64,000 nt of DNA from Niabella beijingensis (lineage in GTDB: Bacteria; Bacteroidota; Bacteroidia; Chitinophagales; Chitinophagaceae). Each line of letters starts with the position of its first letter. The stretch's first letter is position 1. The stretch covers positions 2,294,001-2,358,000 of the forward strand of contig NZ_JAIQDI010000001.1 of NCBI RefSeq assembly GCF_020034665.1. The letters run 5' to 3'. Of this stretch, positions 45,204 through 52,149 are shown piece after piece. The notes under the pieces were generated by a model. The model was not told the origin of the DNA, made no database searches, and saw only the letters and a list, made by a program, of their open reading frames with translations. A program made the position numbers and the translations under genes.

Positions 45204-46178
45204 TTAGTTTTTAAGATTAATAAGATTCACCACCACTTTTACCATCATTTCCTTTTCCTCCGGTTTGCTTTCTGCTATCATCAGCGTAAGGGCCACCAGT
45301 GCATTATCCGCAATCCTGCGGGAGCCATCTTCTTTATAAAGGATCTTATTTTTTTCCAGGAACCATACAAACAGGAAGGCGGCAATCCGCTTATTACCAT
45401 CCGAAAAAGAGTGATTTTTGACCACAAAATACAACAGGTGGGCCGCTTTTTCCTCAACGCTGGGGTACAGGTACTCCCCGCCAAAGGTTTGATAAATGGC
45501 GCCCAGCGATCCCTGGAAGGATTCATCTTTTTCGTTACCAAACAAGAAGCTGCCTCCAAATTTTTCCCGCAGTCCATTAACAGCAGCCATTGCCTCTTTA
45601 TAATTGATCCGGAACCACTCTTCTTTGGTGGTTTCTTTTATTTCCAGCACCTGGTGATCGTACTGGTCCAGCACATCCAAGGCATAGGTATAATCGGTGA
45701 TCACCTTCAGCAGACCGGATGCTTCATCCGAGTTCAACGGCTGGCTTTCCAGCACATTCTCCAGCAATTTTACTGTTTGTTTGAGCTGCTCCAGTTGCTG
45801 GCTCTGTTCTTTCAGGCGTTTTTCATTTATCGTATACCCCTTTACCAGGTAATCTTTCAGCACTTTATTGGCCCAGATGCGGAATTGGGTGCCCTGGGGC
45901 GATTTTATCCGGTAGCCAACCGAAATGATTACATCAAGACTATATATTGCTACTGGTCTGTCGGAATTTGCAATATGCAAAAAATGCATATTGCTTTTTT
46001 CCTCCAGTTCTCCTTCCTTAAAAATGCTCTTAATATGCCGCGATACTACAGATTGGTCTCGCCCAAATAACCGGATCATTTGAGCCTGACTTAGCCAAAC
46101 GGTCTCATTTTCAAGCCGTACATCGATAGCTGTTTGCCCATCCGGGGCCTGGTAAATAATGATTTCTCCTGTTTGCAT
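45204..46178 (-). CDS. RhuM-family / Fic (Doc-type) fusion protein
   Basis: Residues 1 to about 150 match the RhuM family: TAIDVRLENETVWLSQAQMI, then RDQSVVSRHIKSIFKEGEL and the SVGYRIKSPQGTQFRIWANK block. A coiled-coil linker follows (EKRLKEQSQQLEQLKQTVKL). The C-terminal domain is of Fic/Doc type with HSFSDGNKRIAAF at about 272-284, the catalytic loop H-x-F-x-D-G-N-K-R. Fic enzymes use it to AMPylate proteins, Doc to phosphorylate EF-Tu. The GNKR form is closer to Doc. The N-terminal half resembles DNA-binding antirepressor-like domains. The whole gene is A/T-richer than the core genome. No antitoxin gene is evident next to it. Confidence 0.85.
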   Translation of the reverse strand: MQTGEIIIYQAPDGQTAIDVRLENETVWLSQAQMIRLFGRDQSVVSRHIKSIFKEGELEEKSNMHFLHIANSDRPVAIYSLDVIISVGYRIKSPQGTQFRIWANKVLKDYLVKGYTINEKRLKEQSQQLEQLKQTVKLLENVLESQPLNSDEASGLLKVITDYTYALDVLDQYDHQVLEIKETTKEEWFRINYKEAMAAVNGLREKFGGSFLFGNEKDESFQGSLGAIYQTFGGEYLYPSVEEKAAHLLYFVVKNHSFSDGNKRIAAFLFVWFLEKNKILYKEDGSRRIADNALVALTLMIAESKPEEKEMMVKVVVNLINLKN

Positions 46179-46353
46179 CGGTTAAGCATTATGCGTTTTT
46201 ATAATCGTATTTTAGTATAAAAGCTTCGGTATTGGGTGTTATAATAGCCGATTGAATAAGGTTTGCAAATGCAATTTAGCATTTTTCTCTTATCAATAGC
46301 CTATATGATAGAATGGTTTTAATCCTTTTGTATATTTACAATAGCTAACACAT

Positions 46354-46885
46354 ATGACAATGACCAATAACCGCCAATCCATACGCCTGAAAGGATATGA
46401 TTATGCGCAGGATTGTATTTCATTACCATCTGCACACAAGACAGGGCCCATTTGTTTGGACGTATCATTTAGGGACAAATGCCATTAAACGCAGCAGGGC
46501 AAATTGCCGCAGATTGCTGGCAGGCCATACCCAAGCATTTTCCGCAGACATTATTGCATGAATGGGAGGTAATGCCCAATCATATTCACGGCATTATTGA
46601 AATAACCGCAGGGGGAATCAATATTCGCCCGATATTGGAGTACATATTGATTCACCCCGACGGATGACCCCATTTCGTTCACCATCACAAACCATTGGGT
46701 CCATTGTCCGCGGATTCAAAATAGGCGTTACCAAATGGTTTCGCGGACAGGAGAACGATTTTGCGACCGACGCCAAAATATGGCAACGCGACTATTATGA
46801 TCACATCATCCGTAGCTGCGCGGAATACCAGCGCATTGCGCAGTATATTATTTCCAATCCCGCAAATTGGGGTAGTAGAGATTGA
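46354..46885 (+). pseudogene. Decayed REP-associated tyrosine transposase (RAYT, IS200-like)
   Basis: Reading from the ATG at 46354 (or 46360, MTNNRQSIRLKGYDYAQ), a frameshift near 46411 moves the sequence to the frame GLYFITICTQDRAHLFGRII. That frame meets an in-frame TAG at 46470-46472 and continues as MPLNAAGQIAADCWQAIPKH, then the HUH motif in MPNHIHGIIEI. A second shift or deletion near 46610-46664 leads to the last frame with IGSIVRGFKIGVTKWF and the catalytic Tyr region RIAQYIISNPANW. Taken together this is a full-length single-strand transposase of the REP-associated family with at least three lesions, so it is inactive. It belongs to the family that mobilises short palindromes. Confidence 0.85.
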
Positions 46886-46951
46886 AAATATTCAACCCTA
46901 CGAGGGTTTCCCGGGTTTTGTATTATTTTGCAGGCCGTTTAAAACAGCAGC

Positions 46952-47989
46952 ATGCAGTATTTTGAAGGATCGGCAATCACCCATATCGCCGTGCACAAAG
47001 TGGGTAATCAATCGGAGGAAGAATACCTCACCCTTTCCAAAAAGGAACTGGCGGTGGATCCCGAGGTAAAGGAACTGATGACCCGTTATTTTCTGAATCC
47101 GTTCAAGTCGGAAGAATATTTCCAGTTTTACAGCGAAGGACATATCAGTGCCAATGAGGCGTGGAACTATGTTTCCGCCATTTTTGAAAAACCGGAGCAG
47201 ACCCTGGCACAATCCAAAAACCTGGCCCAGCACCTGTACAACCAGGGCACCCATCCCAGCATCAAAGGGGGCGAGTTCTATGTGGTGTATTTTAAGGAAG
47301 GGCTGCTGAACGGTGAAACGGTGGATGCCATCGGACTGTTCAAATCGGAAAACAAGGAGCCTTTTTTAAAAGTGTTCCCGGTAGAAGATGCCTTTGAAGT
47401 AGAAAGCGAGGAAGGCATCAACATCAACAAACTGGACAAAGGCTGCATGATCTTTAATACCGACAAGGAAAACGGTTATATTATTTCCATTGTAGATACG
47501 AAGAATAAATCGCCGGAGGCCCGTTACTGGACGGACAGTTTTCTCCGGATCCAGCAGCGGCAGGACCAGTATTTTAATACAGAAAGTACCATGGCCCTGT
47601 ATAAATCCTATGTGGTGGACCATTTGCCGGAACAATACAATGTAACCAAGGCAGATCAGGCAGACCTGTTGAACCGGAGCCTCAGCTTTTTTAAAGAAAA
47701 ACAACATTTTGACCAGGAAACCTTTAATAACGAGGTGTTGCACCACAAAGAATATGTGGAAAGCTTCGACCGGTATAAACAACACTATTCCGCCGAGCGG
47801 GATATTGAAATAGCCGACAACTTCTCCATTTCCCCCGCAGCGGTAAAGCGCCAGAACCGGGCCTATAAAAGCGTGATCAAGCTGGATAAGAATTTCCATA
47901 TCTATATCCACGGCGACCGGAACATGATCGAACATGGCGAGGACGACAAAGGGCGGTTTTATAAGTTGTACTTCCACAATGAAGAATGA
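46952..47989 (+). CDS. Nucleoid-associated protein (NdpA/YejK-like)
   Basis: A 345-residue soluble protein of the 37-kDa nucleoid-associated family. The start FEGSAITHIAVHKVGNQSEEEYLTLS is characteristic of the Bacteroidota branch, and the order of blocks (GGEFYVVYFKEGLLNGETVD, ARYWTDSFLRIQQRQDQYFN, and the C-terminal IKLDKNFHIYIHGDRNMIEH) is complete. In E. coli YejK binds nucleoid and topoisomerase components. In Bacteroidota it is often found near defence or mobile genes, as here after a broken transposase. The reading frame is uninterrupted and of normal length, so it is likely functional. Confidence 0.85.
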   Translation: MQYFEGSAITHIAVHKVGNQSEEEYLTLSKKELAVDPEVKELMTRYFLNPFKSEEYFQFYSEGHISANEAWNYVSAIFEKPEQTLAQSKNLAQHLYNQGTHPSIKGGEFYVVYFKEGLLNGETVDAIGLFKSENKEPFLKVFPVEDAFEVESEEGININKLDKGCMIFNTDKENGYIISIVDTKNKSPEARYWTDSFLRIQQRQDQYFNTESTMALYKSYVVDHLPEQYNVTKADQADLLNRSLSFFKEKQHFDQETFNNEVLHHKEYVESFDRYKQHYSAERDIEIADNFSISPAAVKRQNRAYKSVIKLDKNFHIYIHGDRNMIEHGEDDKGRFYKLYFHNEE

Positions 47990-48094
47990 TGAATCAAAAC
48001 TCTTCCTTCCAAAACGGTCAAAACCGGTTAATTAAATATAGAAATCAGCAAATATTGAATGTTGATTATTCCCCATTTCAGATAATTTTGACAG

Positions 48095-49114
48095 ATGCAA
48101 ATAAAGTTACCTGTGGTGTGTTCCGGCACCAGCCTGCTGGGCAACCTGTACCGGGCACTGCCTTATGATGAGAAGCTGGCCATTGTAAAAGAATATATTG
48201 CTGCCACACCGGCAGGTGATACGCCCTTGTTTGATTCCGCCGGCAAATACGGCGCCGGGCTGGCCCTGGAGGAGCTTGGAAAATGTTTAAACGACCTGGG
48301 CATTGCAAAAAATGAGGTCCTAATCAGCAATAAACTGGCCTGGGTACAAAAGCCACTGACCACACCCGAGCCCACTTTTGAAAAAGGCATCTGGCACAAC
48401 CTGAAGAATGATGCGGAACAAAAGATCAGTTACGAAGGCATTTTAGAATGTTTCCGGCAGGGAAACGAATTATTGGGCGGTTATATACCACAATTAGTTT
48501 CTGTGCATGATCCGGACGAATACCTGGCTGCCGCCACAAACGAGGCCGATTATCAAAAACGGTACGATGATATCCTGGGTGCCTACCGGGCACTTACCGA
48601 ATTAAAGGAAAAGGGAGAAGTAGCCGGCATCGGCATCGGGGCAAAGGACTGGACGGCCATTGAAAAAATTGCAAAAGATATAAAACTGGATTGGGTAATG
48701 ATTGCCAACAGCTTTACCATCTACCATCATCCCAAAGACCTGATCGCCTTTATGGACAGCCTGTACCAGCAGGGCATTGCCATCATCAATTCTGCGGTCT
48801 TCCACGGAGGATTCCTGATGGGCAGCGATTACTTTAATTATATCCTGCTGGATCGCAATAACCCGGAGCATGCGCATTATTACCAGTGGCGCGATAGGTA
48901 TTATGAGATCTGCCGCGAGTTTGAGATCGACCCCGCCGCCGCTGCCATTTATTTCGGACTTCATGTACCAGGGGTAAAAAGCATTGCATTGAACAGCAGT
49001 AACCCCGCCCGGGTACGTAAAAATGTGGAAATGGGCCATATGGAAATACCCATCGATTTCTGGAACCGGTTAAAGGAAGACGGATTGATCGCAGCAGATT
49101 ATCCGTATTTGTAA
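48095..49114 (+). CDS. Aldo/keto reductase (aldose dehydrogenase-like)
   Basis: A (beta/alpha)8 NAD(P)-dependent reductase of 339 residues. The catalytic tetrad is visible: Asp47 and Tyr52 in FDSAGKYG, Lys80 in ISNKLAW and His138 in SVHDPDEY. The C-terminal part has YHHPKDLIAFMDSLYQQGIA and the nucleotide-binding block GLHVPGVKSIALNSSNPARV. The sequence is closest in feel to D-threo-aldose 1-dehydrogenase / L-galactose or L-fucose dehydrogenases. That would suit a bacterium that eats fucose or galactose, but no pathway partner adjoins it. It stands 105 bp after the nucleoid-associated gene. Confidence 0.85.
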   Translation: MQIKLPVVCSGTSLLGNLYRALPYDEKLAIVKEYIAATPAGDTPLFDSAGKYGAGLALEELGKCLNDLGIAKNEVLISNKLAWVQKPLTTPEPTFEKGIWHNLKNDAEQKISYEGILECFRQGNELLGGYIPQLVSVHDPDEYLAAATNEADYQKRYDDILGAYRALTELKEKGEVAGIGIGAKDWTAIEKIAKDIKLDWVMIANSFTIYHHPKDLIAFMDSLYQQGIAIINSAVFHGGFLMGSDYFNYILLDRNNPEHAHYYQWRDRYYEICREFEIDPAAAAIYFGLHVPGVKSIALNSSNPARVRKNVEMGHMEIPIDFWNRLKEDGLIAADYPYL

Positions 49115-49230
49115 ACTATAAATAGTAACAGGTAAACACCATATAACTGATGTAAAGTACCGGCTGCGCGTTGTTTTTAACCCCCGTATTTTACGTATCT
49201 TTAAAAAAAGAAGCATTCCTTATTAACGCT

Positions 49231-49238
49231 TAAATTTG
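49231..49238 (+). promoter_or_regulatory. -7 element of the XRE-type gene
   Basis: TAAATTTG matches TAnnTTTG exactly and ends 5 nt before the ATG at 49244. A second approximate box, TATCTTTA, lies near 49195. If the first box is used, either the transcript is leaderless at 49244 or the true start is the ATG at 49262 with a leader of about 18 nt. Confidence 0.45.
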
Positions 49239-49261
49239 AACCTATGACAAATACAAATGCT

Positions 49262-49663
49262 ATGGACAAAAAAATACATCAGGGCCGCAACATCAAACGC
49301 TTTCGCGAAATGCTGGGTATAAAACAGGATGCCCTTGCATTTGAGCTGGGCGATGTCCCGATAGCTATCGGGAGGAACCAGCAAAAAATCTCCCTGTTGG
49401 AACAAAAAGAAACCATAGATGCACCCCTGCTCCAACAAATATCTGCTGCTTTAAAAATACCTGCGGAGGCCATACAGAATTTTGATGAGGAACAGGCAGT
49501 AAATATCATATCTAATACTTTTACTGATGAGGCAGTAGCTTATGCGGGACAATACAAATGCACATTTAATCCAATCGATAAAATGGTTGAGCTGTACGAG
49601 CGGATGTTACAACAGCAAAAAGAAATGATTGACAAGCTGGAAAAACTAATTGAAAAGAAATAA
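49262..49663 (+). CDS. XRE/HTH-type small regulator with palindromic insertion
   Basis: A 133-residue protein: an HTH of the XRE type (GRNIKRFREMLGIKQDALAFEL, then NQQKISLLEQKETIDAPLL), a middle helix with IPAEAIQNFDEEQAV, and a C-terminal coiled coil (MVELYERMLQQQKEMIDKLEK). The family is common in Bacteroidota next to mobile DNA. As I recall, relatives read ELG-DDWNQQKIS between the second and third helices. Here the same place reads DVPIAIGRN, encoded by the palindrome at 49356-49373, about five residues longer and still in frame. An ATG at 49244 adds six residues; the start is not certain. DNA binding could be altered. Confidence 0.78.
   Translation: MDKKIHQGRNIKRFREMLGIKQDALAFELGDVPIAIGRNQQKISLLEQKETIDAPLLQQISAALKIPAEAIQNFDEEQAVNIISNTFTDEAVAYAGQYKCTFNPIDKMVELYERMLQQQKEMIDKLEKLIEKK
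49356..49373. repeat. Palindromic insertion TCCCGATAGCTATCGGGA inside a CDS
   Basis: An 18-bp perfect palindrome within the helix-turn-helix of the XRE-type gene. It adds a net of about 15 bp compared with what I recall of relatives, so the frame survives. A variant lies at 42899-42914. Confidence 0.6.
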
Positions 49664-49789
49664 TTTTTTAGGGCGTGCCCCCAGCCCTGCCAGCGCGCAA
49701 AAGCAATACACGGCCGGGGTCGGGCTATACGCTATATCTTTTGTTCCGTTGCACTTCACAAAAGGATGCCGCTGCTATCCCTCACGCGG
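49664..49789. repeat. Structured intergenic element, copy A
   Basis: The element runs from TTTTTTAGGGCGTGCC through GGTCGGGCTATACGCTATAT and CTTTTG, a variable loop, CACAAAAGGATGCCGCTGC, to ATCCCTCACGCGG. CTTTTG and CAAAAG pair around the loop. The same blocks in the same order occur at 50805-50969. Between 49790 and 49850 nothing further is recognised. Confidence 0.65.
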
Positions 49790-49850
49790 AGGAAAGAAAG
49801 ATGATAAAGCGGTTCTTTCGCCTTGATTCGTGTTTGCACTATAACTTATG

Positions 49851-50181
49851 ACCCGAGCCTATGGCTCTCGGGTTCTTGTGGATGACGCTAACCAACAAAC
49901 TGAAGTTTGTTGTTGGCCATTCAGACGAGGCGCGGCCTCTTTCCTTCACCTGTCCCACAAGTCCCCCCGTCCTCACAAAGGATCATTCAGTTTTTCCTGG
50001 GCAGCAGTATGCTTTCAATAAAGGCCATCGGCCTGCCCTGCTCCCAACTCCGGATCCGAATATTCGGATTATTCCGGAGATACAACCCGCTAATACGAGA
50101 TAGAGTGTCGTAGGCACGGCACATTTCCGACTGGGGGTCTTCGGCCATGCTTCGTGCCCGCACCATACCCGTCAGCTTATC
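49851..50181. repeat. 331-bp tandem repeat unit 1
   Basis: Starts ACCCGAGCCTATGG and ends ...GTCAGCTTATC. It carries inner palindromes: CCCGAG/CTCGGG around the start, AACAAACT/AGTTTGTT near 49893-49910, and the 16-bp perfect ATCCGAATATTCGGAT near 50054-50069. The next unit follows immediately with an offset of 331-332 bp and only scattered substitutions. No convincing protein in any frame. Confidence 0.75.
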
Positions 50182-50513
50182 ACCCGAGCCTACGGTTCTC
50201 TGTTTCTTGTGGATGACGCTAACCAACAAACTTCAGTTTGTTGTTGGCCATTCAGACGAAGCGCGGCCTCTTCCCTTCACCTGTCCCACAAATCCTCCCC
50301 GTCCTCACAAGGGTCATTCAGTTTTTCCTGGGCAGCAGTATGCATTCAATAAAGGCCATCGGCCTGATTCCGCTCCCAACTCCGGATCCGAATATTCGGA
50401 TTATTCCGGAGATACAACCCGCTAATACGAGATAGAGTGCCGTAGGCACGGCACATTTCCGACTGGGGGTCCTCGGCCATACTTCGTGGCCGCACCATAC
50501 TCGTCAGCTTATC
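50182..50513. repeat. 331-bp tandem repeat unit 2
   Basis: Second copy of the unit at 49851. The inner palindromes are preserved (AACAAACTTCAGTTTGTT, ATCCGAATATTCGGAT), and a third, GTGCCG/CGGCAC, is perfect here near 50437-50454. It ends at the beginning of what would be a third unit (ACCCCAGCCTAC), where the KilA-N remnant takes over. Confidence 0.75.
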
Positions 50514-50519
50514 ACCCCA

Positions 50520-50768
50520 GCCTACAGCGTAGCCCTTTTTGGCATTACGGCTAAAGAGTGGCGGGACAGGAACCCCGGCAAAACCGGGAACATAAGGGAC
50601 TACGCAACGTTGGAGCAGCTGGTCGTTTTGAGCAATATGGAAAGCATCAATGCGCTGCTTATAGAACAAGGATTATCACAAAGTGAAAGACTGCTTCAAC
50701 TGAACCAGGTGGCTATAACCCAGATGAAATCACTAATTGGAAGTAAAGCAATAAAAAAACTGAAATAA
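50520..50768 (+). pseudogene. C-terminal remnant of a KilA-N domain gene
   Basis: The frame 50520-50768 (82 codons, TAA at 50766) reads VALFGITAKEWRDRNPGKTG, then NIRDYATLEQLVVLSNMESI and GLSQSERLLQLNQVAITQM, which is the well-conserved C-terminal part of KilA-N-type proteins of Bacteroidota. The N-terminal DNA-binding part and start are absent, replaced by the 331-bp tandem repeats at the left. The join lies near 50520. It is not expected to be functional. Confidence 0.75.
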
Positions 50769-50804
50769 TGGCCAGGTTGTAGCGGTTGCCGAAATCAAAA
50801 TAAA

Positions 50805-50969
50805 TTTTTTGGGCATGCCTGTTGGTCGGGCTTTCCGCTGTATCTTTTGCTGTGCCCCGTTTTTGCACCAATTGCTCTATGAGTGCCACAAAAGGATGCC
50901 ACTGCAATGGTGAAGGCTTCAGCTACACTAGTAAATAACAAAAAAAGAAGGAACGAATCCCTCACGCGG
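50805..50969. repeat. Structured intergenic element, copy B
   Basis: It shares with copy A the blocks TTTTTTGGGCATGCC, GGTCGGGCTTTCCGCTGTAT, CTTTTG, CACAAAAGGATGCCACTGC and ATCCCTCACGCGG, in this order. The variable loops differ in length and sequence, and the last spacer is longer (about 50 bp). The pairing CTTTTG/CAAAAG is kept. Confidence 0.65.
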
Positions 50970-50978
50970 CCCGCTCTT

Positions 50979-51053
50979 CGATATATCGCGCCCCATAGGG
51001 GCATAATATAGGTAGTTATTATCAATAAATACAGAAATAAGCTCCATAGGAGC
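50979..51053. repeat. Paired-hairpin intergenic repeat
   Basis: GCCCC-ATA-GGGGC (50990-51002) and GCTCC-ATA-GGAGC (51041-51053) are two hairpins with the same ATA loop, 38 nt apart, with the palindrome CGATATATCG (50979-50988) before them. I have seen this CCATAGG-hairpin layout between genes of other Bacteroidota, but cannot name it. Confidence 0.5.
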
Positions 51054-51077
51054 GGCATATATACGCTGTTACAAAAA

Positions 51078-51131
51078 GTTGAAACAAGTTCAACGCAATG
51101 TTATCAATTGTCGAAATAACAATTAATTTTG
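51078..51131 (+). promoter_or_regulatory. Promoter region of the alcohol dehydrogenase gene
   Basis: TAATTTTG (51124-51131) is an exact -7 box ending 4 nt before the ATG. Upstream lie two inverted repeats, GTTGAA-N5-TTCAAC (51078-51094) and AATTG-N9-CAATT (51106-51124), either of which may be an operator. Confidence 0.45.
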
Positions 51132-51135
51132 CAAC

Positions 51136-52149
51136 ATGAAAACCCTTGTTTGCACAGCCCCCGGTCATTTTGAGTTTCGGGAAGACCCAATCCCTGAAGC
51201 AGGTGCCGGTAGGGCCCGTATCCGGCTGAAACGGGTAGGTATCTGCGGTACGGATCTTCATGCTTTTGAAGGCACCCAGCCCTTCTTCAGCTATCCCCGC
51301 ATCCTGGGGCATGAGCTGTCAGGTGAGCTCATTGATGCCGGCGGAGCCGCAGGTTTTGAGCCGGGTGAGCTGGTAACCATTATCCCTTATTTCAGCTGCG
51401 GCACCTGTATCGCCTGCCGCGCAGGAAAGCCCAATTGCTGTGTTGCCATCAATGTATTTGGGGTGCACGTTGACGGTGGCATGCGGGAAGAGATTGTTGT
51501 GCCCACCAGCAGCCTGCTGCACGGCCAGGGATTGAATGCAGATGAACTGGCCCTGGTGGAGCCGCTGGCAATCGGGGCTCATGGAGTACGCCGGGCGGGT
51601 GTGCAGCCCGGTGAATATGTATTAGTGATCGGTGCCGGCCCCATCGGGCTGGGAACTATGGAACTGGCCCGTATTGCAGGTGCGCAGGTAATTGCGCTGG
51701 ATATCAATACTGACCGGCTGCGCTTTTGCAGGGAAAAGCTCGGCGTACATTCCGTTGTAAATGGTGCGGACAGCGACGCAGTGGAACAGGTAAAAGCCAT
51801 CACCAACGGGGATTTTCCCACGGTGGTCATTGACGCCACCGGCAACCTGAGAGCCATCAACAACGGCATCCAATACCTGGCACACGGCGGGCGTTATGTA
51901 TTGATCGGACTGCAGAAAGAAGCTTTTTCCTTCAGTCACCCCGAATTTCATAAACGGGAAACCACCTTAATGAGCAGCCGTAATGCCGTAAAGGAAGATT
52001 TTGAGCACGTAATCCGGTCTATGAAGGCAGGCGCCATCCGGCCGCAGACCTATATCACGCACATGGTTGACTTTGATGAAGTGCCCGCGCAGTTTGCCTC
52101 CTGGCTCAATCCTGCCACGGGTGTGATCAAGGCGATGGTGCATTTTTAG
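51136..52149 (+). CDS. Zinc-binding alcohol dehydrogenase family protein (MDR)
   Basis: A medium-chain dehydrogenase/reductase of 337 residues. RVGICGTDLHAFEG and PRILGHELSGEL hold the catalytic zinc ligands Cys and His-Glu. SCGTCIACRAGKPNCC is the four-cysteine structural zinc loop. LVIGAGPIGLGTMELARIAG is the Rossmann NAD(P) site with the usual GxGxxG. It resembles sugar-acid or polyol oxidoreductases such as L-galactonate or threonine dehydrogenases; the substrate is open. Its stop codon lies next to the 3' end of the convergent TlpA-like gene, and the two frames overlap by 4 bp. The promoter box touches the start codon, so a leaderless transcript is possible. Confidence 0.9.
   Translation: MKTLVCTAPGHFEFREDPIPEAGAGRARIRLKRVGICGTDLHAFEGTQPFFSYPRILGHELSGELIDAGGAAGFEPGELVTIIPYFSCGTCIACRAGKPNCCVAINVFGVHVDGGMREEIVVPTSSLLHGQGLNADELALVEPLAIGAHGVRRAGVQPGEYVLVIGAGPIGLGTMELARIAGAQVIALDINTDRLRFCREKLGVHSVVNGADSDAVEQVKAITNGDFPTVVIDATGNLRAINNGIQYLAHGGRYVLIGLQKEAFSFSHPEFHKRETTLMSSRNAVKEDFEHVIRSMKAGAIRPQTYITHMVDFDEVPAQFASWLNPATGVIKAMVHF

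Noticed and set aside
45144..46070. Long rightward open frame of about 308 codons
   Set aside because: It is antisense to the RhuM-Fic gene, whose domains are clear; the frame has no protein-like pattern of its own.
49987..50229. Leftward frame of 80 codons in the tandem repeats as a gene
   Set aside because: The equivalent frame in the second unit is altered and disrupted, and the reading shows no family; palindromic noncoding repeat is the simpler view.
49851..50513. CRISPR array or cassette array
   Set aside because: There are only two units of 331 bp in direct contact, with no short repeats and unique spacers and no cas genes nearby.
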